A stretch of 64,000 bases of DNA from an uncultured Tenacibaculum sp. (GTDB lineage Bacteria > Bacteroidota > Bacteroidia > Flavobacteriales > Flavobacteriaceae). Below are positions 43,619 to 52,316 of this stretch, in pieces. The stretch spans positions 36,663 to 100,662 of the forward strand of contig CANMJA010000013.1 in the NCBI GenBank assembly GCA_947498055.1, in the 5' to 3' direction. Below the pieces are notes generated by a model. The model was not told where the DNA came from and searched no databases. It saw only the letters and a program-made list of their open reading frames with translations. Made by a program: the position numbers and the translations under genes. Numbering within the stretch: the stretch's first letter is position 1; the number at the start of each line of letters is the position of its first letter.

Positions 43619-44338
43619 CTATTTCTTATATTTTGCTAATAAATCAATTAAAGAAATAGAAGCATTCTCCATATTATTTACAATATTATCTACTTTAGAT
43701 ACGATGTAGTTGTAAAAGATCTGTAAAATAATTGCTACTACTAAACCAAATACTGTAGTTAAAAGTGCTACTTTAATATCTCCTGCTACTACGGCTGGTG
43801 AAATATCATTTGCAACAGCAATTGAATCAAATGCTCCAATCATACCAATTACAGTTCCCATGAACCCTAACATCGGTGCTAATGCAATAAATAAAGATAA
43901 CCAAGAAATATTCTTTTCTAATAATCCCATTTGAACACCACCATAACTCACTACAGATTTTTCAGCAGCTTCTAATCCCTCATCAGCTCTTTCTAATCCT
44001 TGATAAAAAATAGATGCAACAGGACCTTTTGTGTTTCTACAAACTTCTTTTGCAGCTTCAATACCACCTGAACTTAATGCATCATCTACCTTACCAACTA
44101 ATTTCTTTGTGTTAGTTGTAGCCATGTTTAGATAAATAATTCTCTCTATAGCAATAGCTAAACCTAAAATTAAGGCAACTAATACAATTCCCATAAACAC
44201 AGGTCCACCCTCAATAAAACGTTGTTTTAATATTTGGTGAAAAGTCTGAGCTTTTTCAGCTTCTTGAGCAAAAGTTGGTTGAATAGCCCCGAATAACATA
44301 AATCCTGTGATCGTTAGGACATTTACTGCTTTTTTCAT
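43619..44338 (-). CDS. MotA/TolQ/ExbB proton channel family protein
   Basis: Pentameric scaffold of the ExbB-ExbD motor that drives TonB-dependent uptake. The 239 residues start with a signal-like segment (MKKAVNVLTITGFMLFGAIQ), giving an extra N-terminal hydrophobic stretch that is common in Bacteroidetes, then TM1 (MGIVLVALILGLAIAIERII), a cytosolic helical loop, and TM2-TM3 with the conserved APMLGFMGTVIGMIGAF and VALLTTVFGLVVAI. First gene of the four-gene operon. Confidence 0.92.
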   Translation of the reverse strand: MKKAVNVLTITGFMLFGAIQPTFAQEAEKAQTFHQILKQRFIEGGPVFMGIVLVALILGLAIAIERIIYLNMATTNTKKLVGKVDDALSSGGIEAAKEVCRNTKGPVASIFYQGLERADEGLEAAEKSVVSYGGVQMGLLEKNISWLSLFIALAPMLGFMGTVIGMIGAFDSIAVANDISPAVVAGDIKVALLTTVFGLVVAIILQIFYNYIVSKVDNIVNNMENASISLIDLLAKYKK

Positions 44339-44581
44339 TTTGTTATAATTAATTTAAAATAGTTAACGTGTTAAAAATACAAATTTTTTATATAGTGAAA
44401 ACTACAAGGTTTTATTTATGTTAAAAATGAATAAATATATTAACTCAATAAGTACCCCTTGTTTTCAGACTGCCAATTAACAAAAAAATGTTGGGACGAG
44501 AAAAAAAATAACACTATTTGTTTAAAAACTTTTGTTTTTTGACACATTGATAGAAATACGTTTAAAATATATAATTTATAC

Positions 44582-45613
44582 TCAATCTATTTCGCCTCTT
44601 AAAGAAATTTCAAAATAATATTTGAATTGGTCGTTAGATAAATTTTCACCTAGCAAATACATCATTTTTGCAATTGCACTTTCTGTTGTAATGTTTTTTC
44701 CATTAATAATTCCAATGCGTTTTAAATCTGAACTAGTTTCGTATAGCCCTAAAATAACCCTTCCGCTTGCACATTGTGTAACATTAACTATTTGTATTCC
44801 TTCTTTTATGGTGGTTTCTAATAAATCAATAAACCATTTTTCTGTAGGAGCATTACCAGAACCATATGTTTCAAGTATTAAGCCTTTTAATCCCTTTGTT
44901 TGTACGATGGCAGTTACTACTTCTTTGGTAATACCAGGAAATAATTTTAATATAGCAACATTTTCTACTAGTTTTTTTCTGAAAATTAAATTTTCTTTTT
45001 GTTTTTCGTGTTTGAATAATAAATGTTTATTGAAAGATAAATGAACACCGCTTTCTGCTAGAGGAGGGTAGTTCATAGAAGCAAAAGCTTGAAATTGTTC
45101 TGCATTTATCTTAGTTGTTCTATTAGCTCGATACAATTTATATTCAAAGTATAAACAAACTTCTTTTATTATAGATTCTCCTTGTTCTTGTGCACAAGCT
45201 ATTTCTATCGTGGTAATTAGGTTCTCCTTAGCGTCAGTTCTAAGATCTCCTATTGGTAATTGTGATCCCGTAAAAATGACAGGTTTTTGAAGGTTTTCAA
45301 ACATGAAACTGATGGCAGATGAGGTGTAAGACATCGTATCTGAACCAGTAAGTACCACAAAACCATCATATTTTTTATAATTTTCAGCAATTATTTCAGC
45401 AATTTTAATATAATATTGTGTATTCATGTTTGAAGAATCGATAGGCTCTTCAAAAGAAACAGTAGTAATCTGACAGTTTAATTGACGTAATTCGGGTATT
45501 TTTTTCAGAATTTGACTAAAGTCAAATGCTTTTAAAGCTTTGGTTTTATAGTCTTTAACCATACCTATAGTACCTCCTGTATAAACCAATAAAATGTTGG
45601 GTTTATTTGTCAT
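44582..45613 (-). CDS. ansA: Type I L-asparaginase
   Basis: Cytosolic asparaginase, hydrolysing asparagine to aspartate and ammonia, 343 residues. The first active-site motif is VYTGGTIGM (Thr near residue 12). The second is VVLTGSDTMSYTSSAISF; Gly-Ser-Asp-Thr-Met replaces the usual Gly-Thr-Asp-Thr-Met, keeping the catalytic Thr and Asp. The C-terminal GLILETYGSGNAP and VTQCASGRV match allosteric-domain motifs of the type I enzyme. No signal peptide. Monocistronic, 243 bp upstream of the ExbB operon in the same direction; nothing supportable was seen in that gap. Confidence 0.92.
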   Translation of the reverse strand: MTNKPNILLVYTGGTIGMVKDYKTKALKAFDFSQILKKIPELRQLNCQITTVSFEEPIDSSNMNTQYYIKIAEIIAENYKKYDGFVVLTGSDTMSYTSSAISFMFENLQKPVIFTGSQLPIGDLRTDAKENLITTIEIACAQEQGESIIKEVCLYFEYKLYRANRTTKINAEQFQAFASMNYPPLAESGVHLSFNKHLLFKHEKQKENLIFRKKLVENVAILKLFPGITKEVVTAIVQTKGLKGLILETYGSGNAPTEKWFIDLLETTIKEGIQIVNVTQCASGRVILGLYETSSDLKRIGIINGKNITTESAIAKMMYLLGENLSNDQFKYYFEISLRGEID

Positions 45614-45708
45614 TTTGACATTTTTTAGTTTTATTTATTGAAATGGAATAATTTATGTTGTAAATTTATCAAAGAAAAATATTAGAAAGTTAATTTATTT
45701 AAAAAAAT

Positions 45709-46407
45709 ATGATAGGATTTTATGTACTTATAGGTGTTATTTCTCTATTTAGTTGGATTGTAAGTAATACACTACAGAGAAAGTTTAAAAAATATTCACA
45801 AATTCATTTAAGAAATGGAATGAGTGGGGCAGAGATTGCAGAAAAAATGTTAGTAGATCATGGTATACGAGATGTTCAAGTAATATCTACTCCAGGAATG
45901 TTAACAGATCATTACAACCCTCAAAATAAAACGGTAAATCTTAGTGAGGGTGTTTACAATCAAAGAAATGCAGCTGCAGCTGCCGTTGCTGCACATGAAG
46001 TAGGACATGCCGTACAGCATGCACAAGCATACCAATGGTTACAAATGCGATCTAAATTAGTACCAGTGGTTAGTATTTCTTCTAGATTTTCTCAATGGAT
46101 GATTATAGGAGGGATTGCCTTTGGAGCTGCTTCAGGAAGCGCTGGTATAGGTTTGTATATTGCCATTGCAGGGTTAGCTTTTATGGCTTTGGGTACATTA
46201 TTTAGTTTTGTAACATTACCAGTTGAGTATGATGCTAGTAATAGAGCTTTAGCTTGGTTAGAAAATAAAAACATTGTTTCTAGAGAAGAATTGGCAGGCT
46301 CAAAAGATGCTTTAAAATGGGCAGCTAGAACTTATTTAGTTGCTGCATTAGGTTCTTTAGCAATGCTTTTATATTGGGCTCTACAAATTTTAGGTGGTAG
46401 AGATTAA
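45709..46407 (+). CDS. Neutral zinc metallopeptidase, YugP type
   Basis: A membrane-bound putative zinc protease, 232 residues. An N-terminal membrane segment (1-20) is followed by the AEKMLVDHGI region, a HEVGH zinc motif (His96, Glu97, His100) and two or three further hydrophobic segments (about 115-170 and 205-225). The third zinc ligand is probably in the EYDASNRALAWLE helix. YugP-like proteins are widespread and their substrates unknown. It has its own terminator. Confidence 0.9.
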   Translation: MIGFYVLIGVISLFSWIVSNTLQRKFKKYSQIHLRNGMSGAEIAEKMLVDHGIRDVQVISTPGMLTDHYNPQNKTVNLSEGVYNQRNAAAAAVAAHEVGHAVQHAQAYQWLQMRSKLVPVVSISSRFSQWMIIGGIAFGAASGSAGIGLYIAIAGLAFMALGTLFSFVTLPVEYDASNRALAWLENKNIVSREELAGSKDALKWAARTYLVAALGSLAMLLYWALQILGGRD

Positions 46408-46429
46408 AATAGTATACATAAGAATAAGG

Positions 46430-46462
46430 AAAAGCTATTTGAGAAATCAAATAGCTTTTTTT
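46430..46462 (+). terminator. Terminator of the YugP-type peptidase gene
   Basis: AAAAGCTATTTGA (46430-46442) pairs perfectly with TCAAATAGCTTTT (46447-46459), followed by a T run. Confidence 0.9.
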
Positions 46463-46509
46463 GTTAAGTGTAGTAAAAAAAAACGTCTAACACGTAAAAT
46501 AGTACTATT

Positions 46510-47013
46510 ATGAAAAAATATACTTTAATTACAATTTTAATTATTGCCTTTCATTTTTCTTCATCTGCACAAAATATGACATTGAGTAAATTAGGAGAAA
46601 TATTTGAAAAAGCTAGTGACAGTATCGTAAGTCAAAAACCCCAGTGGAGATTTATGATAAAAGAAATTCCTTTCATTGCAATAGCAGATTCTACTCATAA
46701 TAGGATGCGAATTATTTCGCCAATAGCAGATAGTAATAGATTAACAGAAGAATTAAAAGATGCTTCACTGATGGCAAATTTTCATACTGCTTTAGATGTA
46801 AAATATGCTATTTCTGATAATGTTTTATGGACGGTATTTATTCATCCGTTAAAAGAATTATCTGAAGAACAAGTATATGATGCTATAAGCCAAGTGTTTT
46901 ATGCTCATACAAATTTCGGAACTACTTTTTCTAGTACTTCTTTAGTTTTTCCTGGAAATAAAGCAGAAAAAAAACCAAAGAAAAAAGTTAAAAAAAGAAT
47001 AGATAAAATTTAA
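46510..47013 (+). CDS. Hypothetical secreted protein
   Basis: A 167-residue exported protein with a signal peptide (residues 1-20, FSSSAQ). The mature part is mixed alpha/beta (WRFMIKEIPFIAIADSTHNRM, MANFHTALDVKYAISDNVLW, then a helical LSEEQVYDAISQVFYA). The last 17 residues are strongly basic (KAEKKPKKKVKKRIDKI). The overall pattern recalls type III secretion chaperone-like folds, but this is weak. Function unknown. Confidence 0.65.
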   Translation: MKKYTLITILIIAFHFSSSAQNMTLSKLGEIFEKASDSIVSQKPQWRFMIKEIPFIAIADSTHNRMRIISPIADSNRLTEELKDASLMANFHTALDVKYAISDNVLWTVFIHPLKELSEEQVYDAISQVFYAHTNFGTTFSSTSLVFPGNKAEKKPKKKVKKRIDKI

Positions 47014-47069
47014 TTATAGTAAAAGGAAGTAAGTGTAATTATCTTAAATGTTAAAATAAATCCCTTAAA

Positions 47070-47098
47070 AAATCCTCGTAGGTTAGCCTCGAGGATTT
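47070..47098 (+). terminator. Hairpin after the gene ending at 47013
   Basis: AAATCCTCG (47070-47078) pairs with CGAGGATTT (47090-47098), loop 11 nt. The T tract is weak (CATTATTT), so terminator strength is uncertain. Confidence 0.55.
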
Positions 47099-47211
47099 CA
47101 TTATTTATACATTTCCAATTCAACGGTTTTTTATCCCATTTCAACAGATTCTATTTTCTCTTTTTGTATTAAAAATACAACTTTGAGGTGTAAAACTAAA
47201 AATTACACCTT

Positions 47212-49575
47212 ATGAAATTAGTAAAGTTTTTTATAATATTTTTTTTAATAAGTACAAGCTTAAGTTATGCCCAACATGCTATAAACGGAAAAATTATAGA
47301 TACACAAAACCAGCCTTTACCATTTGCGAACATTATCTTATACGAAAAAGGAAAAGAGACAACACCAAAAGGAGTAGTATCTGATGAAAAAGGAAGTTTT
47401 ACATTTCTAAATCTTAAAAAAGGATTTTATAAAGTAGAAGTTTCTATGTTGGGTTTTAAAACAGAAACTATTAAGTTTTTTGAGCTTACTGAAAATAAGA
47501 TGTTTAATTTCATTCTTAAAGAAGAAAACGAGTCTTTAGAGGAAGTTGTAGTAAAGAGCAAAAGGCCAGTAATTAGGCAAACTGCAGAGAAATTAATTGT
47601 TGATTTAGAAAAATCAGAATTATTAAACAGTAATTTACAAGATGTAGTGAAACGTGTTCCAGGTGTTATTGTTACGAATAACGGAATTAGTTTTGCAGGT
47701 AGATCGGATGTTCGTATTCTAATAAATGGAAAAACAACAGATTATATGGATACCGAAACTTTGCTCCGTGATTTACCAGCAGATAATATAGCTAAAGTAG
47801 AGTTGATAGAGCAACCAGGAGCTGAATTTGATGCGGAAGGTTCTGGGCCAATTATTAATATTATTCTTAAAAAGAATGTACGTTTAGGAACTCATGGAAA
47901 TGTAGGAGTTTGGATGGGGGAAGACGAAGGTTTTGAGTATGGTACAAACGCATCTTTAGCTAGTTATAAAAATAAATTAAATTGGCAATTAAGTGCGGGG
48001 TTTTCTAGTCCTACTTGGAGAGATGATTTGTTTATAAACAGAATTGTAGGTAATACACAATACAATCAGTCTACTAGAGAGCCATTTAGTCCTAAAAGAT
48101 CGTGGCTTGGAGGCAGTGTTGATTACTATTTCAATACAAAGCACTCCATAGGATTTAGTACTCGTTATGATAAAACCATTTCAGATAGAGTTGCTAGTAG
48201 TGTAACAGACATTATTTCTTCTACCAATATTAATAAATTCGTTACAGAAAATACGTTTGAAAGAAATAGAAATATTTTTAGTATTAATCCATATTATGAA
48301 TTCAAAACAGAATCACATAAATTAACTACTGATTTTAATCATATTAATTTCAAAAATGATAATACAAATGATATTTATGCGGTAAACGGAAATACGATTC
48401 CTTTTACAAATCAACGTTATTTACAAAATAGTAAGTACACTATAAATACAATAAAAATAGATTATACTCGAACTTTATCAGATAATTTAAAACTAAGTTT
48501 TGGAACAAAGTATTCTGTAGTAGATACAGATAGTGATTTAAAATTATTTACAGAAAATACTGTAGGAGATTTTGATTTCCAATCAAATGCAAGTAATCGT
48601 TTTTTAATAGATGAAAACATATTTGCAATTTATTCTAAAGTAAACGCAAGTATTGGAGATTGGTCTTTTTCAGGAGGACTTCGTTATGAAAACAGTGATA
48701 CGAAAGGAACTTCTACAAATACAAATAATACAAGGGAGCGTAAAATTTCCAAACTTTTCCCAAGTCTTTCAGTAAGTAGAAAATTGACAGAAGAATTAGG
48801 GGCTAATCTTGCGTATAGTTACAGAATAAGAAGACCTAATTATAATAGTTTAAATTCATTTGTAACTTTATATGATCCGTTAACATCAGAAGTAGGTAAT
48901 CCGTCATTAAACCCAGCATTTACAAATAATTACCAGTTTAATTTAACTTTTGATAATCAGCCTTTTTTTACAGTTGGTTATAGCGATACAAAAGATAATT
49001 TATTCTTATTTATTTCTCAAGACGATACCACTGCGCAAATTTCTAGAACAACGATTAATTTACAAGATCGTGAAAATTGGAACTTTAGATTTTTTGGACC
49101 ACTAGATTTTATAAATGGGGTAGAAGGTTTTTCGGGATTGATTGTTAACTATAATAAATTTCAATCAAATGAATTAAATCCTGTTTTAAAGCTTTCTAAA
49201 TGGAGTTATGGTTGGTATACACAAGCTAGTTATAAATTACCATGGGATATAAATGCTGAAATGTCTAGTTTTTTTGGATCTGGAATTTTAGAAGGACAAA
49301 TAAATTCTGGCTGGATAGGGGATTTAAGTTTTTCATTTGGGAAGAAGTTTATAAATGAAAGACTAAAAGTTAATTTAGGAATTAATAAAGTTTTAAATAG
49401 AGGGTTTGTTGGACGTGTGAATTACGATAACATTAATGCGAATATTGAGTCTAACGGTTCTCGTCAAAATATACAACTAAGGTTAACTTATAGCTTTGGA
49501 TCTAAATTCGGAAAGAAAAAGTCTAAAAGAAATGCTTCTGAAGACGAAAAAAATAGAATTGATGACAATGATTAA
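47212..49575 (+). CDS. TonB-receptor-like outer membrane protein (OMP beta-barrel family 3)
   Basis: A 787-residue outer-membrane protein. The signal peptide (MKLVKFFIIFFLISTSLSYAQ) is followed by a carboxypeptidase-regulatory-like domain (about 22-105; INGKIIDTQNQPLPFANIIL), a plug domain (about 115-215; NSNLQDVVKRVPGVIV, RILINGKTTDYMD, IEQPGAEFDAEGSGPIINII) and a large barrel with the family-3 C-terminal half (YRIRRPNYNSLN, GNPSLNPAFTNNYQF). No SusD partner gene is present. Such proteins are often co-encoded with two-component systems. It heads a co-directional row with a CPBP protease, LytS kinase and LytTR regulator. Confidence 0.9.
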   Translation: MKLVKFFIIFFLISTSLSYAQHAINGKIIDTQNQPLPFANIILYEKGKETTPKGVVSDEKGSFTFLNLKKGFYKVEVSMLGFKTETIKFFELTENKMFNFILKEENESLEEVVVKSKRPVIRQTAEKLIVDLEKSELLNSNLQDVVKRVPGVIVTNNGISFAGRSDVRILINGKTTDYMDTETLLRDLPADNIAKVELIEQPGAEFDAEGSGPIINIILKKNVRLGTHGNVGVWMGEDEGFEYGTNASLASYKNKLNWQLSAGFSSPTWRDDLFINRIVGNTQYNQSTREPFSPKRSWLGGSVDYYFNTKHSIGFSTRYDKTISDRVASSVTDIISSTNINKFVTENTFERNRNIFSINPYYEFKTESHKLTTDFNHINFKNDNTNDIYAVNGNTIPFTNQRYLQNSKYTINTIKIDYTRTLSDNLKLSFGTKYSVVDTDSDLKLFTENTVGDFDFQSNASNRFLIDENIFAIYSKVNASIGDWSFSGGLRYENSDTKGTSTNTNNTRERKISKLFPSLSVSRKLTEELGANLAYSYRIRRPNYNSLNSFVTLYDPLTSEVGNPSLNPAFTNNYQFNLTFDNQPFFTVGYSDTKDNLFLFISQDDTTAQISRTTINLQDRENWNFRFFGPLDFINGVEGFSGLIVNYNKFQSNELNPVLKLSKWSYGWYTQASYKLPWDINAEMSSFFGSGILEGQINSGWIGDLSFSFGKKFINERLKVNLGINKVLNRGFVGRVNYDNINANIESNGSRQNIQLRLTYSFGSKFGKKKSKRNASEDEKNRIDDND

Positions 49576-49611
49576 TCATACATAGAAAAAAATTAAATAC
49601 ACAGTATCATT

Positions 49612-50379
49612 ATGAAAAATAACACCCTACTTAAAAATATAGGTATGTTTATAGTATTATTTTTTAGTACTATAATTTTAAAACGATTAACTGTTTCTTA
49701 TTTAGCAGAAAATCAATCTATTTCATACGAAACATATTTGCTAACAAAAACGATCTACAATATTATTTTAGCCGTTGTTTCTCTTTATATAATTAAAGTG
49801 AATAGATTAAAAGAATTAGCAGGCATTTCGAAAGTTACACCTAAAAAAATAACACTCGTAATTATTGGAGGTTTATACCTTGTTTTATTAAATATTATTT
49901 TTGGTGATGATATTACTAATGCTACCATAACTAACGTTAGCGTGCTTTTAATTTATTGTATAAGTATTGGGTTGTCAGAAGAATTGAGTATCAGAGGTTT
50001 TTTACAGTCTAGTTTAGTTCACTATTTTAAAAATCCTAAAAAGGCAGTTTTTATTGCTTCATTATTTTTTGGAGTAGTACATTTAATTCATTTTGATAAA
50101 GGTATTTATGGAGAGCTGTCTCAAGTATTTTATGCTACATTTATAGGTGTAATGTTCGGAGTATTGCTTCTAATTACCAAACGTATTTATCCTTTAATAA
50201 TTATTCATACTTTAATTGATTTCTTTGCTAAAATTGATCGCGTAGGACAAGATTTTAATATTGAAAACATCAATGTAAATGCTACTTCTTTACCTAATGC
50301 TGTATTAAGTGTATTAATAGTATTACCTTGTTTATTATACGGGATGTTTTTAATGAAAAAATACATAACAAATAAATAA
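49612..50379 (+). CDS. CPBP family intramembrane glutamic endopeptidase
   Basis: A 255-residue membrane protein with about seven or eight hydrophobic segments. The Abi/CAAX-protease motifs are present: EELSIRGFLQ (EExxxR, motif 1), FFGVVHLIHF (motif 2, catalytic His) and IIIHTLIDFF (motif 3). So it is a Rce1-like protease by sequence. In bacteria such proteins process peptides, give bacteriocin immunity or take part in signalling. It lies 36 bp after the outer-membrane barrel gene and 96 bp before the LytS kinase, so it may belong to that signalling cassette. Confidence 0.88.
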   Translation: MKNNTLLKNIGMFIVLFFSTIILKRLTVSYLAENQSISYETYLLTKTIYNIILAVVSLYIIKVNRLKELAGISKVTPKKITLVIIGGLYLVLLNIIFGDDITNATITNVSVLLIYCISIGLSEELSIRGFLQSSLVHYFKNPKKAVFIASLFFGVVHLIHFDKGIYGELSQVFYATFIGVMFGVLLLITKRIYPLIIIHTLIDFFAKIDRVGQDFNIENINVNATSLPNAVLSVLIVLPCLLYGMFLMKKYITNK

Positions 50380-50475
50380 TGATGTATGAATTATCTTTTA
50401 TACTACTTGTTATATAGGCTGAAAGAGTTAATTTTTGTATACTTAATAAACTAACATTCTTTTTAAGAAACAATA

Positions 50476-51486
50476 ATGAATACTAAACTAAACAGATCTG
50501 ATTGGATATTGCTTGCTATTCTTTTTGGGGCGACTATAATTTTAAATTCGATAGATTATTATAGACAAGGGAATAAATTAATAGAATATTTTATTGATTT
50601 TCCAACAACAACTTTCATTTCAATTATACTCATATTAATATTTTTATACATTCTTATTCCTAAGTTTCTAATTGAAAAAAAGAAATATATCACTTTCTTT
50701 ATTTTAAGCCTTTTGGCTTTAACGTTTTTTGGTTCTTTAGATAAATTCATCGGTTTTTTAAGCGGAGATGCAAAATGGGATAAACTCCCTAATTTATTAC
50801 TCTTTTTACAAAGTGGTTTGTATAATGCTACTGATATGATTGGGTTTCCATTAGGAATATTATTGATTAAAAAATTTTATGAAGGACAAACACAGTATTT
50901 AAAAATAGAAAAGCAGCAAAAAGAAAATGAATTAAAATTATTACGATCTCAAATAGACCCTCATTTTTTATTTAATAATTTGAATACATTAGATAGTTTA
51001 ATTGATTCGGATTCAGAAAAAGCAAAAGAATACATTAATCGATTATCTCTGATATATAGATATTTGATAAAAACAAAAGATACAGAAGTAATGGAACTTT
51101 CTGAAGAAATTCAATTAGCAGAAAATTATATTTTTTTAATTCAAACTAGGTTTGGAAATGATTATCATTTTAAAATTAACAAAAAGATAAATATTTCTAA
51201 TAAATTTATACCTACAGGATCTATTCAAACATTATTAGAAAATGTGGTAAAACATAATAAACCAGATAAAAGGTCTATTGAAACTATCATAACTATTGAA
51301 GAAAATTGGTTAAAGGTGATAAATAAAAAATCAAATTTAATAGCTAAAAAAGAATCTTTTGGTACGGGTTTAGAAAATTTAAAAATACGCTATAAATTAT
51401 TGTCTGATAAAGAAATTAGTATTGTTAATACAGAAGAAGAGTTTAAAGTAGTAATTCCAATTATAAAATTAAGTAAGGAAAATTAA
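50476..51486 (+). CDS. LytS/YehU-type sensor histidine kinase
   Basis: Membrane histidine kinase, 336 residues. Four hydrophobic segments (about 12-26, 44-66, 71-87, 120-133) are followed by the His_kinase domain with SQIDPHFLFNNLNTL (phospho-acceptor His163) and a HATPase region with LLENVVKHNKP (N box) and GTGLENLKIRYKLL (G box). There is no extracellular sensor domain, so the signal is likely read in the membrane or by a partner. Its stop is 4 bp before its cognate LytTR regulator. Confidence 0.92.
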   Translation: MNTKLNRSDWILLAILFGATIILNSIDYYRQGNKLIEYFIDFPTTTFISIILILIFLYILIPKFLIEKKKYITFFILSLLALTFFGSLDKFIGFLSGDAKWDKLPNLLLFLQSGLYNATDMIGFPLGILLIKKFYEGQTQYLKIEKQQKENELKLLRSQIDPHFLFNNLNTLDSLIDSDSEKAKEYINRLSLIYRYLIKTKDTEVMELSEEIQLAENYIFLIQTRFGNDYHFKINKKINISNKFIPTGSIQTLLENVVKHNKPDKRSIETIITIEENWLKVINKKSNLIAKKESFGTGLENLKIRYKLLSDKEISIVNTEEEFKVVIPIIKLSKEN

Positions 51487-51490
51487 AGGT

Positions 51491-52255
51491 ATGAAAGTTT
51501 TAATTTTAGAAGACGAAATTCCGGCATATCAAAAACTAGTGTTGTATTTAAATGGTTTTTTTAAAGAAGAAATACCACACGATTGGGCAAGAAGTATTAC
51601 AGATGGAGAAAAATTATTAACTCAAAATAAATATGATTTTATTCTTTCAGATATTCAATTACTAGATGGAATTTCATTTGACTTATTTGATGATGTTTCT
51701 ATAGATACACCTATTATTTTTTGTTCTGCACACGATGAATATTTATTTAAAGCATTTAATACGAATGGAATTGCTTATATTTTAAAACCTTACTCTAAAG
51801 CAGATTTTAATAAAGCTATTGAAAAATATCAATCATTATTTAATCAAGGAGATTATAATAAATTAAACCATCAGACATTAACAAGTTTAAAATCAGCATT
51901 ACAGCAAGAAAATAGTACTTTTAAAAAACGATTTGTGATAAAAAAAGCAAAAGGTATACAGCTTTTAAATGTTTCAGAAATAAGTTTAATAACAGCTTCG
52001 GGTGATTTTTGTATTGCTACAGATTTAGAAGGAAAAAAACACAGCATATCTCAAACATTAGGAGTAATACTTCAACAATTAAATCCAGAAAAATTTTTTA
52101 AAATTAATAGAAGTGAAATTATTAACATAGACTTTATAGAAAATATAGAAAGTCATTTTAAGAATAGACTTTTATTAAAGATTAAAGGTAGTAAAGAAAA
52201 AGCAATGACTAGTTCTTCTACAACAGCGGTATTTAGGAAATGGTTGGAACAATAA
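51491..52255 (+). CDS. LytTR-family response regulator
   Basis: Two-domain transcription factor, 254 residues: an N-terminal receiver (1-120) with Asp54 as phospho-acceptor (FILSDIQLLDG), acidic pocket at LEDE and the conserved Lys in AYILKPYSKADF; and a C-terminal LytTR DNA-binding domain (about 150-250; FKINRSEIINIDFIENIE). It pairs with the LytS-type kinase 4 bp upstream. Its targets are unknown; candidates are its own cassette or the repeat lipoprotein facing it. Confidence 0.93.
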   Translation: MKVLILEDEIPAYQKLVLYLNGFFKEEIPHDWARSITDGEKLLTQNKYDFILSDIQLLDGISFDLFDDVSIDTPIIFCSAHDEYLFKAFNTNGIAYILKPYSKADFNKAIEKYQSLFNQGDYNKLNHQTLTSLKSALQQENSTFKKRFVIKKAKGIQLLNVSEISLITASGDFCIATDLEGKKHSISQTLGVILQQLNPEKFFKINRSEIINIDFIENIESHFKNRLLLKIKGSKEKAMTSSSTTAVFRKWLEQ

Positions 52256-52256
52256 A

Positions 52257-52288
52257 AAAGAGACGTAAATTTTACTTTACATCTCTTT
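52257..52288. terminator. Terminator between convergent LytTR and repeat-lipoprotein genes
   Basis: AAAGAGACGTAAA (52257-52269) pairs with TTTACATCTCTTT (52276-52288) with one mismatch. A- and T-rich flanks on both sides allow use in both directions. Confidence 0.7.
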
Positions 52289-52316
52289 AAATTATTATTA
52301 GAAAAATAGAATATTT

